A DNA stretch of 64,000 nucleotides from Tribonema minus (Eukaryota; Sar; Xanthophyceae; Tribonematales; Tribonemataceae), in NCBI GenBank assembly GCA_017506865.1, contig JAFCMP010000346.1, forward strand, positions 806,001 through 870,000. The letters are read 5' to 3'. The translations under genes and the position numbers were made by a program. A model generated the notes under the pieces. It did not search any database and was not told the DNA's origin. It saw nothing but the letters and a program-made list of their open reading frames with translations. The first letter of the stretch is position 1, and every line of letters starts with the position of its first letter. This document shows, piece after piece, positions 50,128-59,391 of the stretch.

Positions 50128-50670
50128 TCACGCCTCGTCCCGGCCGACGGCTCCCGCCCCCCCCTCCCTCCAGCTCCGCCAGAACGCCCGCGCCTCGTCG
50201 TCGTCGACCCCCCTCGCCCTCATGTCCCTGAGACGGCTCTGGAGGGGCAGCCGGGAGTCTCCCCACCAGCCGGCGCCGTCGCCGCCTCCGTAGGAGGCGT
50301 ACCGGTAGACGTCGCGGTCGTCCGCCTCGTCGGAGGGGTCCGTCGACCCGTCAGGGTGCGAGTACGCGTCGGGCTCGTAGTCCTCCCCCTCCCCGAACCC
50401 GGGGTCCGCGAGGTCGGGGCGGTCGTCGGCGTCCGAGCCGTCCCCGTCCGAGTCCCCCCCCAGCAGCACCACCGCCGCGGAGTGGGTGTTCCCGTAGACC
50501 CTGACGCCCCCGAGGTCGATGGGCACGCCCCTGAAGTCCGAGGGGGGGCACCTGAACCGCACCGTCTTCCTGGCGCCGGAGATGGAGCCGGAGACGGAGA
50601 CGGAGCCGGAGCCAGAGCCGGTATCGGTCGCCCCCTCGCCTTCCGCAGCCGCCGCCCGCAGGATGCCCAT
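50128..50670 (-). CDS. Hypothetical acidic protein
   Basis: 180 residues from ATG 50670. A Gly/Ser-rich lead precedes KTVRFRCPPSDFRGVPIDLG and VRVYGNTHSAAVVLLGG. A strongly acidic Asp/Ser/Tyr region follows, then an Arg-rich end (LPLQSRLRDMRARGVDDDEA). No domain recognised. It faces the RING-ankyrin gene across 121 bases. Confidence 0.6.
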   Translation of the reverse strand: MGILRAAAAEGEGATDTGSGSGSVSVSGSISGARKTVRFRCPPSDFRGVPIDLGGVRVYGNTHSAAVVLLGGDSDGDGSDADDRPDLADPGFGEGEDYEPDAYSHPDGSTDPSDEADDRDVYRYASYGGGDGAGWWGDSRLPLQSRLRDMRARGVDDDEARAFWRSWREGGAGAVGRDEA

Positions 50671-50720
50671 CGGACTCGCGCCTTCCGCCCGTCGCGGGAA
50701 TCGACCTGATGTGTCACGGC

Positions 50721-50731
50721 GTCACATAAAA
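50721..50731 (-). promoter_or_regulatory. AT-TGTG promoter-like motif (TTTTATGTGAC)
   Basis: 50 bases upstream of ATG 50670, and 60 bases upstream of ATG 50792 on the other strand, so possibly shared. Confidence 0.45.
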
Positions 50732-50791
50732 CGGCCCCGGCGGAGCGACGCCGTCCCCCCGTCCTAAGGCGCACCCCCGACGTCGGCACTC

Positions 50792-52400
50792 ATGAACTCG
50801 GAGCACGCGCGGCCGCGCCGGGCCGTCGCAGGGAGCGGATACGGAAGGGAGGGCGGTCGCGCCTCGTCGTCCGGCTCCGGCGCCGGCGCCGCTTCGGCGT
50901 CGACGTCCTCGCCGCCGTCCGAATCCGCAGCCGCGGCCCCCCTGCCCGTCGCCGTCGCGGTGTCGGTCTCCGCGAGGCCGCGGTCCGTCGCGGCGCAGAC
51001 GCCCCGTCGAGCCCCCGCGGCACTCGCTGCCGGCTCCGTTTCCGCGTCTTCTTCCGCATCCGGTGCCGCATCCGGTCACGCGTTCGGTCCCGCGTCCGGT
51101 CCCGCGTCCGGTCCCGCATCCGGTCCCGCATCCCGTCCCGCGTCCGGCCCCGCTCCCGCCCCGTCGACGTCCCCGTCCGACGACCCCGAGGCGGCGGCGG
51201 ACGGCTGCTGCATCTGCCTCTCCGGCACCCCCCCCGACGGAGCCCCGGGGCTCGTCCGCACCTCCTGCGCCCACGCCTACCACCTCGGATGCCTGCTGGG
51301 GTGGACGCAGGCCCAGAGCGGCAGGGGGGAGCGCCCCCGCTGCCCGATCTGCAGGGCGGGCCTCGTGCCCGCCGCGGCGACGGGGGGAGATCCGTCTCCG
51401 TCGGACTCTTCCCGCCTCCCCCCCCCTCCTCCCTGACCCCTCCCTCCGCGACCGTCGCGGCCGCACTCGAGCGGACCGCCCGTCTCGCCCGGGCGCTCGA
51501 CGAGCGGTTCTACGCCCCCGCCGCCGGCGTCGCCGCCGGCGTCTCCGCCGAGGTCGTCGCGCACCCGTACCCGTACCCGGCGTACCTCGCGGGAGGAGGT
51601 GAGGCCTCCGGCGCTCCTCCCCCGTCGTCCCCCCGGTCGCCGCGGAGGCGCGTTCGCGTCTCGCGGGCGGTTCGCGTCCCGTCCCCCTCCCCCCCTCCTC
51701 CCCCCCGGGCTCCCTTCTGCGACTTCGAGACCCTCGCCTCCTACGTCAGGAGGGGCGACCTCGCGGCGCTCGAGGGCGCCCTGAGCGCGGACCCCTGGCC
51801 GCCCGCCTCAGGGGAGCCGACGGCGCGACTCTGCTCCACCTGGCCGCGGCGACGGGGGACCCCGACGTCATCAGGCGGCTGGCCGCGAGGGGCTGCGGCG
51901 TCAGGGCCCGCACCCGCTGGGGGTGCTCCCCCCTGCACGCGGCGGCGAGGTCGGGGGCGTCCGCCGCCGCGGCGTCCCTGCTGAGGCTGGGGGCGTCCCC
52001 AGACGACGCCGACCTCACGGGGGAGACCCCCCTGTTCGCGGCCGTGCGGAGGCAGGACCTCGCGACGGCGTCGCTGCTGCTGAGCGCCGGCGCGGACCCG
52101 GAGGCCGTCAACGCCGCCGAGACGACGGTCGTCCACGCCGCGGCGGGGAGGTGCAGGTGCCCCGCGCTGCTGGGGCGGCTCTCGGAGGGGTGGCCCGCCC
52201 TGGACCGCGTCGACTCCTCGGGGGAGACCGCCCTGCACGTCCCCTGCAGGGCGAGTAACGCCCCCTTCGTGTGGGCGCTGGGACACCAGCTGAGCCCCGC
52301 GCTGCGGGACGCGGAGAATCACGCCGGCCACACCCCGGGAGACATCGCCGCGGCGAGGTCGCCGGCGACGGCGGCCGCCCTCGCAGCCGTCTGGAGCTGA
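50792..52400 (+). CDS. RING-H2 / ankyrin-repeat protein (E3 ligase-like), two frameshifts
   Basis: The frame from ATG 50792 gives 214 residues. It has a Pro/Ser/Ala-rich N-terminus with a GPAS-type repeat, then a C3H2C3 RING: CCICLSG, RTSCAHAYHLGC, RPRCPICRAG. At a C run near 51418-51428 sense shifts to another frame (ATVAAALERTARLARALDER, then FCDFETLASYVRRGDLAALE). It shifts again near 51800 to an ankyrin array (GATLLHLAAATGDPDVIRRL, CSPLHAAARSG, GETPLFAAVRR, GETALHVPCR) ending at 52400. One gene of about 535 codons is the simplest reading. RING plus ankyrin repeats suggests a ubiquitin ligase with a substrate-binding array. If the breaks are real it is a pseudogene. Confidence 0.7.
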
Positions 52401-52454
52401 CCGGACCGGCGGAACGGGCGCCGCCGTCTCGGTCGCCGGACCGCTGCGGGACTG

Positions 52455-52467
52455 TCATTAATATAGC
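52455..52467 (+). promoter_or_regulatory. AT-rich promoter-like tract (TCATTAATATAGC)
   Basis: 28 bases before ATG 52495. AT tract without the TGTG end seen elsewhere. Confidence 0.35.
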
Positions 52468-52494
52468 TACCTGAACCCAAACCCCCGCGACGGC

Positions 52495-52893
52495 ATGCCC
52501 GATCTCACCCCCGACGAGATCTCGGAGCTGGCCTCTTTCCTGAGCCCCCGGGACAGGGCGGCGCTGTTCTCGACCACGTCCGGGGCCAGGGCCGCCTACG
52601 CTGCGGACTTCCCCGAGCTCGTGGAGGACGTCAACGCCGTCGCCGCGGAGTCGAGGCGGGAGCTCGCGCAGTGCCGGGCGGAGCTGCAGCGCTGCCGGGA
52701 GGAGCTGGCGCGGGTCCGAGAGGAGGCGCTGACGGAGGAGGTCCAGCACGGGGCCTATCTCGACGTCCTGGGCGACAGGCTCTTCGACGTGCTGGGCAGC
52801 ATGGAGGAGGCGAGGCGCCCGCGGCCGCGAGACCCGAAGGCGGAGTGCGACGAGTGGCAGCGGCTCGTCCGCGAGGTCTACGACGGCATGTGA
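52495..52893 (+). CDS. F-box-like small protein with coiled coil
   Basis: 132 residues. Residues 1-35 (LTPDEISELASFLSPRDRAALFSTT) look like an F-box or related helical motif. Residues ~55-85 form a coiled coil (REELARVREEALTEEV). A helical end (ECDEWQRLVREVYDGM) follows. F-box proteins link substrates to SCF ligases; the match is weak. It lies directly downstream of the RING-ankyrin gene, so both may bear on ubiquitination. Confidence 0.6.
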   Translation: MPDLTPDEISELASFLSPRDRAALFSTTSGARAAYAADFPELVEDVNAVAAESRRELAQCRAELQRCREELARVREEALTEEVQHGAYLDVLGDRLFDVLGSMEEARRPRPRDPKAECDEWQRLVREVYDGM

Positions 52894-52950
52894 CGCGCGC
52901 CGGCGGAGCATCGGCTGAGCTCCGTGCGCGTCCCCTCCGCCGCCGCCCCC

Positions 52951-53121
52951 GCGGCACCGCTCGAGCCCCGCGGCACCGCTAGAGCCCCGCGGCACCGCTC
53001 GAGCCCCGCGGCACCGCTCGAGCCCCGCGGCACCGCTCGAGCCCCGCGGCACCGCTCGAGCCTCGCGGCACCGCTCGAGCCCCGCGGCGCCGCTCGAGCC
53101 CCGCGGCACCGCTCGAGCCCC
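52951..53121. repeat. 19 bp minisatellite, about nine units
   Basis: Tandem units of GCGGCACCGCTCGAGCCCC with few substitutions, in the gap between two plus-strand genes. Confidence 0.9.
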
Positions 53122-53188
53122 GGCGGAAGGGAGGGAGGAAGGCGGGGGCGCGCGGTCGCCTCGCCGCCGCCCCGTCCGCTCGCGCTAA

Positions 53189-53200
53189 GAAATTGTGTTC
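53189..53200 (+). promoter_or_regulatory. AT-TGTGT promoter-like motif (GAAATTGTGTTC)
   Basis: 71 bases before ATG 53272. Confidence 0.5.
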
Positions 53201-53271
53201 ACCCCCCTCTCGAGTCAGTTCCCGGGCTCCCCGCGACGCCGCCGCCGACGTCCCCTTCCGTCCGCCGCGCC

Positions 53272-53715
53272 ATGCTATGCATGCGAGTCAAGCACCACAG
53301 GCTGGACCCCCACGCCCCCAAGCCCCCTCCCCCCCTGAGGAAGAGGATCGCGGCCAAGCTCGCACGGGATTGCCAGGCCCTCAAGAGGTGCTACCGCAGC
53401 AGCTCTCGCAGGGAGTTCATCGCCGCCACGACGAGGGGGGACCTGAGGAACGACGAGGTGACGAGGCTCAGGAAGGCCGCGGCCGACTGGGCGAAGAGGG
53501 CGAGGTCGAGGGCCGCGACGGCCGCGACGGCGAGGGCGACGGCGGCCGTCGCGGCGGCGATCGAGGCGGCGAGGGTGACGCCCCCCGCCGCGCCGCGGGA
53601 GGAGGACGCCCCCGCCGGAGCGGATCCCCCGGCGGGCGCCGCCGCGGGCGACGGCGCGTCCGGCGGCGCCGCTGCCCCTGCGCCTTCCTCCTCCGCGCCT
53701 TCCGGCGAACCCTGA
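53272..53715 (+). CDS. Hypothetical basic helical protein
   Basis: 147 residues from ATG 53272. A Lys/Arg-rich N-terminal half (LRKRIAAKLARDCQALKRCY, NDEVTRLRKAAADWAKRARS) forms helices that could bind nucleic acid. The C-terminal half is Ala/Pro/Gly-rich. Family unknown. Confidence 0.55.
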   Translation: MLCMRVKHHRLDPHAPKPPPPLRKRIAAKLARDCQALKRCYRSSSRREFIAATTRGDLRNDEVTRLRKAAADWAKRARSRAATAATARATAAVAAAIEAARVTPPAAPREEDAPAGADPPAGAAAGDGASGGAAAPAPSSSAPSGEP

Positions 53716-53783
53716 GGGGGTGCCTCCTCCGGCTGACGGAGGCCCACAGGCGGTGGCGGACGACGTCGGACGCGGCGAGGGTC

Positions 53784-54209
53784 ATGTACGGTCTCGAGGT
53801 GCAGGTGCAGAGTCCCCGGGAGGAGGACGAGGCCTGGGGGCCCGAGGCCCCGCGAAGGACCGCAGCGGCGAGGCCGCGGTTCTTCGGCAGCGGTTTCGTG
53901 TCCGAGTCCGACGCGCCGGCCGCCGCGGCGGCTCTGGCGGCGGCCGCCCGCCCCGCCGCCGGGAGCGGAAGCGGCGCGGCGGCCGGAGACGAAGACGATC
54001 ACTGGAGGCTGCTGCTCCCCGGGGACGGAGACAGCGGCGGAGACGGAGACAGCACGGACTACAGCAGCTGCTGCGGCAGCTGGAGCGACGCGGACGAGAC
54101 GGAGGAGCCCCCCGAGGCCCCCGCCGGTCGCGACGGAACGGTACAGGAAGGCGGCGGAGGCGGGGAGGAGGTGCGGCTGTACGACGTGGACCTGCGGTCG
54201 CCGCAGTGA
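53784..54209 (+). CDS. Hypothetical acidic protein
   Basis: 141 residues from ATG 53784 (MYGLEVQVQSPREEDEAWG). Acidic and Ser/Gly-rich, ending in VRLYDVDLRSPQ. No domain recognised. The frame is open upstream of the ATG, so a longer start is possible. Confidence 0.45.
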   Translation: MYGLEVQVQSPREEDEAWGPEAPRRTAAARPRFFGSGFVSESDAPAAAAALAAAARPAAGSGSGAAAGDEDDHWRLLLPGDGDSGGDGDSTDYSSCCGSWSDADETEEPPEAPAGRDGTVQEGGGGGEEVRLYDVDLRSPQ

Positions 54210-54265
54210 ATGTTATTATTTTCCCCTCTCCCCGGCTCCCCCGCTCTCCCTCCGCCCCCGCGCGC

Positions 54266-54619
54266 ATGCACGCCGAGAGACGCGTCCGCAGGCTCGAGAG
54301 GCGCGCGCGAGCGCGCCGTCGCGGCGTCTCCTCGTCCCTGAGATGGCGCCTTGGCTGCCGTCAGGACTGGCTCTGCCCGCTGTGCGTGTCGCCGCTGGGC
54401 AACGCGGTCGACGTCGACCACGTCGTCCCCCTCTGGCGGGGGGGGGCGGACCTCCCCTCCAACCTCCAGGTCCTGTGCCTGAGCTGCCACAGGCGGAAGA
54501 CCTCGCTGGAGGCGGCGGCGAGGTGCGCGGCGCGAGCGTCGGAGGGGGGCGCCGCCCTCGTGTGCGACGTCTGCCTCGCGGTCTTCTCGCCTCACTTCAT
54601 GCGATGCCATCTGCACTAG
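54266..54619 (+). CDS. HNH endonuclease
   Basis: 117 residues from ATG 54266. A basic N-terminus precedes a compact HNH domain: CPLCVSPLG, AVDVDHVVPLWRGGADLPSN (metal-binding Asp-His and Asn) and LQVLCLSCHRRKT. Two CxxC/CxxCH pairs bind a structural zinc. A second CDVC lies near the end. HNH nucleases of this size in large DNA viruses are often homing or restriction-type enzymes. Its 3' end overlaps the converging gene by 23 bases. An AT tract (TGTTATTATTTTC at 54211) precedes it. Confidence 0.8.
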   Translation: MHAERRVRRLERRARARRRGVSSSLRWRLGCRQDWLCPLCVSPLGNAVDVDHVVPLWRGGADLPSNLQVLCLSCHRRKTSLEAAARCAARASEGGAALVCDVCLAVFSPHFMRCHLH

Positions 54620-55319
54620 CGGGGGGCGCGGCCGCCTCGAGCGAGGTCGAGAGCACGTCCGCGTCCGCGCGCGCGTCCGCTCCCCGCCTCGTCACCACCA
54701 CCTTCTTGCCCTTGACGGCCCTGGACGCGGAAGCGGGGTGTGCGACGGACGTCGCCGCCGCAGCGGCGGCAGCGGCCGCGGCCGCGGACGACTCCGCCCT
54801 CGTGGCTGCTTCCGCGCAAGCCGACGCGGAGGCGGCCGCCGCGGCCGCCGATCCCGCGGCCGCTGCTGCCGCCGAGTCCGCCCCGTCCCCGGCGCTCAGC
54901 AGCTCCGTCCCCCTCACCGCGATGGCGACGCGGATCTCCTCGAACCCCTTCTCGAGGGCCCCGACGGTCTCCCTCAGGCCCTCGAGGCCCTGCAGGGCGG
55001 CCTCGATGGCGTCCAGCCGAGCCGACAGGGAGGAGGACGCTGACTCGGCTGCGGCGGCGGCCATCTCGTGCATGGCGGGCCCCAACGCAGACACCCTGTC
55101 GTCGACGAGGTCCGTCACCGCGGACGACGTCCGCACCTCGGCGTTCAGCAGCCTCAGCTCCAGGTCCGCCCTCAGGGAGGCCATGTCCGCGGTGTCCCCC
55201 CCCGAGGAGGAGGTCGAGGACGCCGAGGGGAAGGCGCAGGGGCGGGCGACGCCCGAGGGGCGTGCCGCCGCCGGTCCCGCCCTCCTCGAGGACGCGCTGC
55301 GGGAGACGTAGGGGGGCAT
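54597..55319 (-). CDS. Alanine-rich coiled-coil protein
   Basis: 240 residues from ATG 55319 (MPPYVSRSASSRRAG). A low-complexity start is followed by heptad-rich segments (MASLRADLELRLLNAEVRTS, ARLDAIEAALQGLEGLRETV). An Ala-rich stretch and a basic end with VKGKKVVVTRRG come last. Probably an oligomeric structural protein. A poly-T tract upstream (GCAGTTTTTTTC, 55368-55379) may be its promoter, shared across 143 bases with the divergent gene. Confidence 0.6.
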   Translation of the reverse strand: MPPYVSRSASSRRAGPAAARPSGVARPCAFPSASSTSSSGGDTADMASLRADLELRLLNAEVRTSSAVTDLVDDRVSALGPAMHEMAAAAAESASSSLSARLDAIEAALQGLEGLRETVGALEKGFEEIRVAIAVRGTELLSAGDGADSAAAAAAGSAAAAAASASACAEAATRAESSAAAAAAAAAAATSVAHPASASRAVKGKKVVVTRRGADARADADVLSTSLEAAAPPASADGIA

Positions 55320-55410
55320 CTCGGTTCCGTCGCGGAAGAGGGAGGGGGCGTCGTCGACCCCGACAGCGAAAAAAACTGCAGACGCCGTCGCGCGCGCTCG
55401 GGACGGCTTC

Positions 55411-55420
55411 GATATTGTGC
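55411..55420 (+). promoter_or_regulatory. AT-TGTG promoter-like motif (GATATTGTGC)
   Basis: 42 bases before ATG 55463. Confidence 0.45.
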
Positions 55421-55462
55421 GCGCCGGATGCCGTAGACGCCCGACCCCCGACGTCCGTCGCG

Positions 55463-56493
55463 ATGACGTCGCTCGCTCCCCCACCGCCGCGTCCGGCGCC
55501 TCCTCGTCCCCCAAACACGTCGCCAAGTTCAACTCCCTGCTCCTGCTCTTCCTGACGGACCTCGCGGACACCCTGCCGGGATTCCCCTGCGTGTCGTCCG
55601 CGCGGGACTGGCTGGCCGCCCTGTCCGCCGTGGACCCGGCGAACGACGGCGTCGTGCGGGCCTTCGCCGACGCCGCCCGCAGCGTCGGGGCCGTCCTCAC
55701 CCCCGGGGACCCCGCCTGCTGCAGCATCGCCCAGAGCGTCGCGGGGTCGACGGGCCTCGTCTCCCGCGAGGAGATCGCCGAGGTCCTCGCCGCGCTGTCT
55801 GAGGAGGACAAGGAGGCCTGCTTCAGGTACGCGGGCAGGCTGGCGGCGTGCGCACGCAAAGCCGTGCCCGCTCCCCCCGGAGGGGGGGGAAAGCCCGACC
55901 TCGGCGCCGCCCTCGCGGCTCTGCCCCTGGCCGCTCCCGGGGGGGAGGGCGCGCCCCCGGGGGGGATGCTGCGCGCCGCGTTCGCCGCCGCCGCGGACCG
56001 CCTCGCGTCCGCCCTGGAGGCCCCCGGCCTGCCAAGGGAGGCGGAGAGGGCCGTTGCCGCGGGCGCCCTGCGGTCCCCGGACGTCTCGTCGGGGGGCTCC
56101 GTCCTCCACTCCGTCGCCGCCGCCCTGCTGGAGGACATGGGGGAGGGGGGGGCGCAGGACGCCGTCATGGGGGCCGAGGAGTACCTGCGGACGCGGGGGT
56201 TCCCCCTGATGCCGGGGGGTCCCGACGCCGCGGCGGAGGTGCTGGACGCCATGGGCCCCGACGCCGCCGCGGCGCTGGCGTCCGCCCTCGTCCAGGCCGT
56301 CGCCCTGGCCCTGACGCCCTCGACCCTCAGCCCGGAGGCCCTGGAGGGCCTCGAGAGGGTGGCGCGGGGGTTCTCGGAGAAGGTCAACAGCGGGGAGCTG
56401 GACATCGCCGCCATGGGGTCCGACCCGATGGCCCTGCTGGACGTCCTGATGAACTCGGGTATGGGCGCGGACCTCATGAGCCTGATGGTCTGA
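55463..56493 (+). CDS. Hypothetical helical protein, start-proximal frame uncertain
   Basis: The long frame 55417-56493 has no early ATG. The nearest ATG (55463, MTSLAPPPPRP) is in a different frame that meets the long one at C runs near 55480-55513, so a consensus indel there is likely. The body is helical: KHVAKFNSLLLLFLTDLADT, CCSIAQSVAGSTGLVSREEI, VLHSVAAALLEDMG, GFSEKVNSGELDIAAMGSDP. The FNxLLxxFLxDL segment resembles one I associate with small conserved proteins of algal giant viruses, but I could not place it in a family. Confidence 0.6.
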
Positions 56494-56522
56494 TCGCTCC
56501 GCGCCGCGGCCCCGCGACGCTC

Positions 56523-56533
56523 AAAAAATGTAC
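56523..56533 (+). promoter_or_regulatory. AT-TGT promoter-like motif (AAAAAATGTAC)
   Basis: 37 bases before ATG 56571. Confidence 0.5.
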
Positions 56534-56570
56534 CCCCCCGCTCGACGCTCCTCCCCCCGCTCTCGCCGCC

Positions 56571-57433
56571 ATGTGCTACTCCGCCACCGCCTCCATCGTC
56601 AACTGGATCTTCGGCACCGCGGGGTGCGCCCTGCTCATGCGGAGGCACGGACTCGCCGAGGGCGTCTTCTACCTGGTCGTCGTGCAGATGCAGCTGGTGG
56701 AGTTCCTGCTGCACGCGAATCCGACGTGCGGAGGGGCCAACGCCACCGCCAGCATCGCCGGCATGCTGATCAACCACCTGGAGCCGATGGCGCTGTGGGC
56801 GGGGGTCCACGCGGACCCCTCCTGCGGCCGCCCCCCCCGCTGGCTGTACTCCCTGATGCGTCTGTACACGGCGGCGGCGGTCCTCTACACGCTGTACGCC
56901 CTCGGCGTGCAGTGCACGGTGGTGACGCCCGTCTCCGCGCCGCACCTGGACTGGACGTGGAACTACTCCGGCCCCGCGCACGACCTGTTCTACGCCCTCT
57001 TCCTGGTGGTCGTCAACTCGATCTCGGCGATGTGCCTGGCGGACGGGGCAGTCCGATGTGCGCTGCTGACCGCGAGCTACGTCGCGTCCTACGCCGTCTA
57101 CGGAGCCACGCACAGCGTCGGAGCCATGTGGTGTTTCGGTGAGTCGCGAGCGCGCGCGCGACGGCGGTCGCGCGGGGCCACCGAAACCCCTCGTCTCGCC
57201 TCGCATCACCTCCCGTTCCCCGGACGCGCTGACGCTCTCCCTCTCCGCGTCGCGCGCGCGTCCCCTCCGCCGCAGCGGCGACCGCGGGGCCCTATCTGCT
57301 GCTGGCGTACAAGTGGCTCGCGGGCGGCGACGCCTTCCGCCATCCCCCCCGGCGGCTGAGGAGCGTCGCCGAGGTCTGCGCGGGCATCGCGAGGGGTCTC
57401 AGGAGACGGCTCTCCGTGAGCCCGACGTCGTGA
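56571..57433 (+). CDS. Multipass membrane protein of the MCYS type, one intron
   Basis: Exons 56571-57138 and 57276-57433 join in phase into 241 residues (donor GTGAGT, acceptor CGCAG). It starts MCYSATASIVNWIFGTAG and has about seven hydrophobic spans (e.g. GVFYLVVVQMQLVEFLL, YTAAAVLYTLYALGVQC, FYALFLVVVNSISAMC, AATAGPYLLLAYKWLAGG). Proteins beginning MCYS/MCFS with an early glutamate-containing span (QLVEFLLH) recur in giant viruses and microbes; their function is unknown. Without splicing the C-terminus becomes Arg-rich nonsense, which supports the intron. Confidence 0.8.
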
Positions 57434-57584
57434 GAGCGGGCGACATTTCCGCCTTGGCGGCGGAGGAGGAGCAGCGGCGGCGCGGGAGGGACGTTACTGA
57501 GGACGAGAGCGCGACGGGCTCCGGGGGATGCGAAAAAACATTCGACGCCGGGAGTACCGAGACGTCGACTTCGACCGCGAGGCC

Positions 57585-57833
57585 ATGGGCGCACCCGGCG
57601 TACTGCTCAGCACGGGGAGGCCGCCCTCGTCGGGCGGAGGAGGTTCCGCCGGCTCGGCGTCGTTACGCGGGGGGTCCTCCGTGACCCTGGCCGGCAGCTC
57701 CAGGACGGGAGAGCCGAGGTCCTGGAGGCTGTACGTCAGCCCCCCGGAGGTGGGCACCAATGCCCTGTCGGTGCAGTACCTGTCGGAGGTGGGGGAGTGG
57801 GAGACGGCGCAGGTCTTCCTCACCCGGACGTGA
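57585..57833 (+). CDS. Small hypothetical protein
   Basis: 82 residues from ATG 57585, placed 41 bases after an A-tract (GAAAAAACATTC at 57532-57543). A Gly/Ser-rich start leads to RTGEPRSWRLYVSPPEVGT and LSVQYLSEVGEWETAQVFL. An upstream ATG at 57528 would overlap the A tract, so the later start is preferred. Family unknown. Confidence 0.55.
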   Translation: MGAPGVLLSTGRPPSSGGGGSAGSASLRGGSSVTLAGSSRTGEPRSWRLYVSPPEVGTNALSVQYLSEVGEWETAQVFLTRT

Positions 57834-57880
57834 GGGGTCTCGGATGAATGCACGTACGTCGCTCGACCGCCTCTCTCTCG

Positions 57881-57914
<34 letters not shown>

Positions 57915-57966
57915 CGTCCGCCTAGCTCCCCGTCTCTCTGTGTCTGCCTTCTTCTCGCGCGCGTCG

Positions 57967-58557
57967 TCACCGCAGCAGCAGCATCGCGACAAACTCGTTG
58001 GGCTCCGCCCCCATGGCCACGGCGGCCTCGTGGTGCCTGCGCTCGTAGTCCGACAGCGGCAGCGCCGCCCACGCCCTGAGGGCGTCCGCGTCGATGGTCC
58101 GCTCCAGCACGTCGACGCCGTGCACGAGGCGCACGTGCAGGCACGCCCTGGCGATGGCCCCCCGGGCCCTGCGGGGGGGAAAGAACAGGCCGGACTTGGC
58201 GTCGACCCACCAGCCGTCGTCCGCGCGGCCGCCCGCCCCCCTCCTGCCCGCAAGCCTCACGAACCTGAAGTTGGAGCGGATCGAGTTGACGGTCCTGTCC
58301 GCGGGGAAGACGTTCTGCAGGTCCTTGGCCGCGGCCGTGCCGCGCGTGTGGGACACGGGCACGACGTGCTCGCGGCTGTACGCAACGCCCAGGGGGGCGC
58401 CGGTGTAGAGGCAGACGGCCTCGAAGCGAGCGGAGCACCGCCTGAAGGAGGCGGAGGACGCGGCCGCTCGGCTCGTGAACGCGGCCGTCGCGAGGACGCC
58501 TGCGCGCCACGCCCTGTTCAGGGTGACCAACAGGGCGGCGCCGCGCGAGAACCTCAT
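57967..58557 (-). CDS. Endonuclease I-type (His-Me finger) nuclease, full length
   Basis: 196 residues from ATG 58557. Core motifs: YSREHVVPVSH (catalytic His in REHVVP), DLQNVFPADRTVNSIRSNFR (the DL...N..R..N pattern of endonuclease I) and SGLFFPPRRARGAIARACL. These secreted or virion-type nucleases cut double-stranded DNA nonspecifically with one metal ion. The N-terminus is hydrophobic and might be a leader (FSRGAALLVTLNRAW). The C-terminal 50 residues beyond about 58123 exist only in this copy. The tandem units downstream carry truncated versions. Confidence 0.82.
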   Translation of the reverse strand: MRFSRGAALLVTLNRAWRAGVLATAAFTSRAAASSASFRRCSARFEAVCLYTGAPLGVAYSREHVVPVSHTRGTAAAKDLQNVFPADRTVNSIRSNFRFVRLAGRRGAGGRADDGWWVDAKSGLFFPPRRARGAIARACLHVRLVHGVDVLERTIDADALRAWAALPLSDYERRHHEAAVAMGAEPNEFVAMLLLR

Positions 58558-58974
58558 GACGCGGCCTCGGGGGAGGAGGGAAGATGACGCCTACGGAGAC
58601 GCCGCGTCGGAGCGGGCGAGGGCGCCGCGAGGGCGGCGAAGGCGGGGGAACCGCACGGGCGCCTTCGCCTTCGCGTGCCGTCGCCGCGGTCCGCGCCCGC
58701 GGCGGCGTCGACGGCGGCCTCGCGCGCGCCCGCGCCCGCAGCGTACACTGGAGCCATGTCCGGAGTGCCGCAAGCTGGAGGGCATGTCGTGAGGGGGCGA
58801 CGCATGTCGTGAGGGGGCGACGCGGCGCGGCGGACGACGGCGGGCAACACGAGCGACGGGCGTACGAACACGGACTGCGCGAAACGATGCGGCGAGACGC
58901 AGAGTGCGATGATACGTGCATTTACCGATCACCACCTCGTCCGGACCGTTTTTTCTCTCTCTCTCTCTCTCTCT

Positions 58975-59012
<38 letters not shown>

Positions 59013-59355
59013 GTTGTACGGCAGTACGAGCCGGGGCCGGAGGAATGTGTGCATGCGCTTAGCATCACGATAGGGTCGGTGTCCCGCGAGCGAGCGGAGC
59101 ACCGCCTGAAGGAGGAGGAGGAGGAGGAGCGGGACGAGGACGCCGACGCGGACGCCGAAGCGGACGCGACGCCGCTCGCGACGACGCGAGGGCGCCGGCG
59201 CGCCCCCATTGGGCGAGGGCCAGGGCCAGGGCCGCGCCGCGGGTGCAGAACCTCATGGGGCGCCGGCGGGGCGAGGATGACCGGGCACACGCGCCGCGGC
59301 GAAGGACGCCTTCGGCATCGGGCGCCTTCGACATCGGGCGCCTTTGCCTTCCCGT

Positions 59356-59391
<36 letters not shown>

